Shown piece after piece: positions 13,922 to 16,367 of a DNA stretch of 16,367 nucleotides. Below the pieces are notes generated by a model. It searched no databases. It was not told the origin of the DNA and worked only from the letters and a program-made list of their open reading frames with translations. The number at the start of each line of letters is the position of its first letter. Within the stretch, counting starts at the first letter, position 1. The stretch comes from Verrucomicrobiia bacterium (GTDB taxonomy: Bacteria; Verrucomicrobiota; Verrucomicrobiia; Verrucomicrobiales; Akkermansiaceae), in assembly GCA_947460915.1 (NCBI GenBank), contig CANHKJ010000038.1, forward strand, positions 1 through 16,367, read 5' to 3'. The position numbers were made by a program, and so were the translations under genes.

Positions 13922-14962
13922 ATGTTTATGTATCTGCAATCAATCGCATCAGCTAACCCGATCCATTCAATCAGTCAGCCTGATTGTCATTCCATCATCC
14001 GCGCGAGTGAGTGGCATGAGGCACTTTCAACGCGATCAAAGTTGTTGCTAGAAAAAGTGATGTTAGGTGGCTCAGGCATCGATCATCGGCAGTATGCGAT
14101 AGATGACATCACGAAATTGTTTGGAGCTGACGCGCAAGAGTTGAATGAGTATTTTGAGCGTGAGTCCAGTGACATAGCTACGGTAGCACTGGAGAAAGCA
14201 CTCGAAAAAGCGGGGCTAACGGCTCGTGAGCTCGATGCCGTTTTTTTATGCACCTGCACGGGCTATTTGTGCCCGGGAGTGACCTCGCATGTAGCAGAAA
14301 AAGCAGGTTTACGCGATGATGTGTATTTGTGTGATCTCGTAGGACTTGGCTGCGGCGCGGCGATTCCGACGATGCGTGCGGCGCAGGGATTTTGCTCTCA
14401 GCACCCCGAGGCGAAGGTGGCGGTGATCGCGGTGGAGATTTGTTCAGCTGCCTTTTTCGTCAACGAAGATCCGGGCGTGTTGATCAGCCTGTGTTTGTTT
14501 GGCGATGGTGCTTCTGCATCAATCTGGAGCGGCGTAGGAAGTGAAGATCAATGGAAGGCAGACCATTTCACAACCACTCATCGTCCTGAGCATCGCGAGA
14601 AAATTCGCTTTAAAAACGAAGGGGGGAAATTGAAAAATCAATTGCACCGAAGTGTGCCACAACATGCCGCCGAGGCAGTGGCAGAGCTCTATGCACGGCG
14701 CAGTGGCGATCCAAATCAGGCGCTCACTCATTCAGGCGGGCGCGACGTGATCGATGCTCTTGAACAGGTATTGCCCTTTCGTTTGGATGAAACACGTGAT
14801 GTATTAGCCCTCCATGGTAACATGAGCAGCCCGTCCGTTCTGTTTTCGTTAGAAAATCGTCTCGCGCTGGGTGGCGATGACACACACTACTGGCTCACTG
14901 CCTTTGGAGCTGGATTTGCTGCACATGCCTGCGAATTGAAGCGAGGCGCACCGAAGCCGTGA
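13922..14962 (+). CDS. Type III polyketide synthase (chalcone/stilbene synthase family)
   Basis: This 346-residue protein is a homodimer-type condensing enzyme that extends an acyl-CoA starter with malonyl-CoA and cyclises the product. All three catalytic residues can be read: Cys144 in DLVGLGCGAAIPTMRAAQGF, His270 in LTHSGGRDVIDALE, and Asn300 in ALHGNMSSPSVLFSL. LCTCTGYLCPGVTSHVAEKA (109-128) is the thiolase-fold segment, and CLFGDGASASIWSG (191-204) is the conserved GDGA loop. The GNMSSPSVLF motif distinguishes it from KASIII/FabH. It is slightly shorter than plant chalcone synthases (about 390), mostly at the N-terminus. The starter unit and ring type (resorcinol, pyrone or other) cannot be read. 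It is the last gene of a coupled three-gene operon; its start touches the preceding stop. MYLQ at 13928 is an alternative start. Confidence 0.94.
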   Translation: MFMYLQSIASANPIHSISQPDCHSIIRASEWHEALSTRSKLLLEKVMLGGSGIDHRQYAIDDITKLFGADAQELNEYFERESSDIATVALEKALEKAGLTARELDAVFLCTCTGYLCPGVTSHVAEKAGLRDDVYLCDLVGLGCGAAIPTMRAAQGFCSQHPEAKVAVIAVEICSAAFFVNEDPGVLISLCLFGDGASASIWSGVGSEDQWKADHFTTTHRPEHREKIRFKNEGGKLKNQLHRSVPQHAAEAVAELYARRSGDPNQALTHSGGRDVIDALEQVLPFRLDETRDVLALHGNMSSPSVLFSLENRLALGGDDTHYWLTAFGAGFAAHACELKRGAPKP

Positions 14963-15045
14963 TCAGAATCAATCGTTCAATCGGAATTGTGATGCAGAAA
15001 CTTTACAAACTCAGTCACTTTTTCTCATTATGCCAGCTTCCCGCT

Positions 15046-15074
15046 TTGACAAGTGGGCTTGGCACGCGCATACT
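15046..15074 (+). promoter_or_regulatory. Strong sigma70-like promoter for the aminotransferase gene
   Basis: A perfect -35 TTGACA (15046-15051) is followed after 17 bases by CATACT (15069-15074, 4 of 6). Transcription would start about 15081, leaving a leader of roughly 8 bases before ATG 15089. No Shine-Dalgarno sequence fits in that space. Confidence 0.6.
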
Positions 15075-15088
15075 AGGTCCGCACTACC

Positions 15089-16159
15089 ATGGCTACTCCT
15101 AAATTATTCATCCCAGGTCCTATTGATGTTTCACCCGCTACTTATGCGGCCATGTCCCGCACCATGATTGGCCATCGCGGCTCTGAGTTCGAGGCTCTCT
15201 ACGCTTCCACACAGCCCGGTTTGCAACAACTTGCTGGCACCAAACGCCCCGTGTATCTCTCCACATCTTCCGCTTGGGGCGTCATGGAAGCTGCCTTGCG
15301 CAATCTTACCCAGAAAAAAGTTCTCACGCTCTGCAACGGAGCTTTTTCCGACAAATGGTTCGATGTCGCGAAAAAATGCGGCAAAGAAGTCGAAAAGCTG
15401 CAATTTGAATGGGGCCAAGCGATCGATCCAGGTCAACTGCGCACCAAACTGGCCGAAGGTGGATTCGACACAGTTACTTTCATTCACAACGAAACCTCCA
15501 CTGGCGTCATGAGCGACCTCAAGCGCATTGCCGAAGTGGTGAAATCGTTCCCCGATGTGTTGCTCATCGTTGACACCGTTTCCTCGTTCTCTGCTGTGCC
15601 GATGGCGATGGATGAACTCGGCATCGATGTCCTGCTCGCCGGTGTGCAAAAAGCCATGGCCCTGCCTCCTGGCCTTGCCGTGTTTGCCATTTCCGAAGCG
15701 GCCCTTGAGCGCGCCAAGTCCACCAAAGACCGCGGCTACTACTTTGACTTCGTCGAGTTCGAGAAAAACGCCCTCGCGAACAATACACCGTCAACGCCAG
15801 CCATTTCCTTGATTTTCGGACTCCAATACATCCTCGAAACCATCGCGGCCGAGGGCATGGAAAACCGTTTTGCTCGTCACCTGAGCAACAACAAAATGAT
15901 TCACGACTGGGCCGCTCGCCACAAATTCCAACACTTCGCGCCCGAAGGATTCCGCTCCGTTTCCCTGAGCTGCTTCCACACGCCCGAAGGCTTCGATCAA
16001 TCGAACTTCATCAAGACGCTCAAGAACAAGCACAACTTCATGATCAACGGCGGCTACGGCAAGATCAAAGGCATCACTTTCCGCATCTCCAACATGGGTA
16101 ACGAAACCACCGAGACCATGCAGGAGCTGATCGATGCCATGGATGATGTGTTAGGCTAA
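15089..16159 (+). CDS. Class V PLP-dependent aminotransferase (alanine/serine-glyoxylate or phosphoserine aminotransferase-like)
   Basis: This 356-residue enzyme uses pyridoxal phosphate. The N-terminal FIPGPIDVSP and MIGHRGSEFEALY are typical of alanine- and serine-glyoxylate aminotransferases. PLP contacts include STSSAWGVMEAAL, HNETSTGV (132-139) and Asp162 in LIVDTVSS; the Schiff-base lysine is Lys188 in LAGVQKAMALPPGLAVF. The C-terminus, with GGYGKIKGITFRISNMGN, is the usual substrate-gating end. In several phyla such enzymes replace SerC in serine synthesis, acting on 3-phosphohydroxypyruvate; that role is plausible here but not shown. Codon use is strongly biased to C-ending codons (AAC, TTC, CTC), and a TTGACA promoter precedes the gene, both suggesting high expression. 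The L,D-transpeptidase gene follows after only 14 bases. Confidence 0.92.
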   Translation: MATPKLFIPGPIDVSPATYAAMSRTMIGHRGSEFEALYASTQPGLQQLAGTKRPVYLSTSSAWGVMEAALRNLTQKKVLTLCNGAFSDKWFDVAKKCGKEVEKLQFEWGQAIDPGQLRTKLAEGGFDTVTFIHNETSTGVMSDLKRIAEVVKSFPDVLLIVDTVSSFSAVPMAMDELGIDVLLAGVQKAMALPPGLAVFAISEAALERAKSTKDRGYYFDFVEFEKNALANNTPSTPAISLIFGLQYILETIAAEGMENRFARHLSNNKMIHDWAARHKFQHFAPEGFRSVSLSCFHTPEGFDQSNFIKTLKNKHNFMINGGYGKIKGITFRISNMGNETTETMQELIDAMDDVLG

Positions 16160-16173
16160 ACCATGATTGCTAT

Positions 16174-16367
16174 ATGCAAATCCATATCTCGATCGATGAC
16201 CAGTTGCTCACCTTGTCCGATGGCGATGAGGTGATTCGCGAGTATCCCATTTCCTCTGGAGAAAAAGGTGTGGGATTCAAGAATGGCAGCTATCGCACAC
16301 CCACGGGGCAATTTCGCATCTGCGAAAAAATCGGCTACGAGCAAGCTCTCGGCACGATTTTTCAAAA
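16174..16367 (+). CDS. L,D-transpeptidase (YkuD domain), N-terminal part, cut off by window
   Basis: Sixty-four codons are visible from ATG 16174 to the window edge. The sequence opens directly with the YkuD beta-sheet: IHISIDDQLLTLSDGDEVI, then EYPISSGEKGVGF and the family signature YRTPTGQFRICEKIG. The catalytic HGxxx...SxGC part lies beyond the window. L,D-transpeptidases cross-link peptidoglycan or attach lipoproteins outside the cytoplasmic membrane, yet no signal peptide or membrane anchor precedes the domain here. A frame check shows the ATG at 16163 is out of frame, so it cannot supply one. It lies 14 bases after the aminotransferase stop and is probably co-transcribed. No Shine-Dalgarno sequence is evident. 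Confidence 0.8.
   Translation, partial: MQIHISIDDQLLTLSDGDEVIREYPISSGEKGVGFKNGSYRTPTGQFRICEKIGYEQALGTIFQ

Noticed and set aside
13922..14962. Reading the PKS as a FabH/KASIII fatty-acid enzyme
   Set aside because: The Cys-His-Asn set in GLGC, HSGGR and GNMSSPSVLF matches chalcone/stilbene synthases, and the neighbours are tailoring enzymes, not fatty-acid genes.
15131..15649. Minus-strand open frame of 172 codons inside the aminotransferase gene
   Set aside because: It is a shadow of a strongly codon-biased gene; the plus-strand reading contains all PLP motifs.

Overview
This window looks like chromosomal DNA from a Gram-negative bacterium, most likely a member of Verrucomicrobiota or a close PVC relative. 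The taxonomic call is inference. It rests on the mix of Tat-exported Gfo/Idh/MocA and TIM-barrel sugar enzymes, a sulfatase-modifying-factor-type protein, an azurin-like cupredoxin and a three-gene type III PKS operon, together with moderate GC and almost no Shine-Dalgarno sequences. There are fourteen protein-coding genes, two of them cut by the window edges. I see no rRNA, tRNA, CRISPR array, insertion sequence or phage gene.

Layout. (1) 1-2132, minus strand: a Tat-exported Gfo/Idh/MocA oxidoreductase followed by a secreted formylglycine-generating-enzyme-domain protein, with two hairpins between them. (2) 2257-6113, plus strand: a Tat-exported sugar isomerase/epimerase-type TIM barrel divergent from the oxidoreductase, a secreted TraB/GumN protein, a histone-deacetylase-fold enzyme and a 2-dehydropantoate 2-reductase. 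(3) 6182-7606: a Tat-exported alkaline phosphatase, ended by a bidirectional intrinsic terminator at 7621-7657 that also serves the converging unit. (4) 9783-7679, minus strand: a D-2-hydroxyacid dehydrogenase and a 2-keto-3-deoxygluconate kinase. (5) 9958-12112: an azurin-like blue copper protein and RimO, separated by a roughly 300-base non-coding stretch with short repeats. (6) 12219-14962: a tightly coupled operon of SAM methyltransferase, GGR/UbiH-like flavoprotein and type III polyketide synthase. (7) 15089-16367: a class V aminotransferase with a good promoter, followed by the start of an L,D-transpeptidase that lacks a signal peptide.

The main specialised system is the type III PKS operon (12219-14962). 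Its stop/start junctions overlap or abut, so the three proteins are probably made together. By analogy with known type III PKS/methyltransferase/flavoprotein clusters, they could make a methylated and oxidised phenolic or quinone lipid; the product is unknown. The other genes are mostly housekeeping or sugar metabolism.

A second cross-window signal concerns gene starts. Almost none has a Shine-Dalgarno sequence, and several carry a -10-like hexamer exactly 7 bases before the likely start codon. In three of these cases the hexamer creates a decoy in-frame ATG exactly 12 bases upstream. This predicts leaderless or near-leaderless mRNAs and affects how starts should be annotated.
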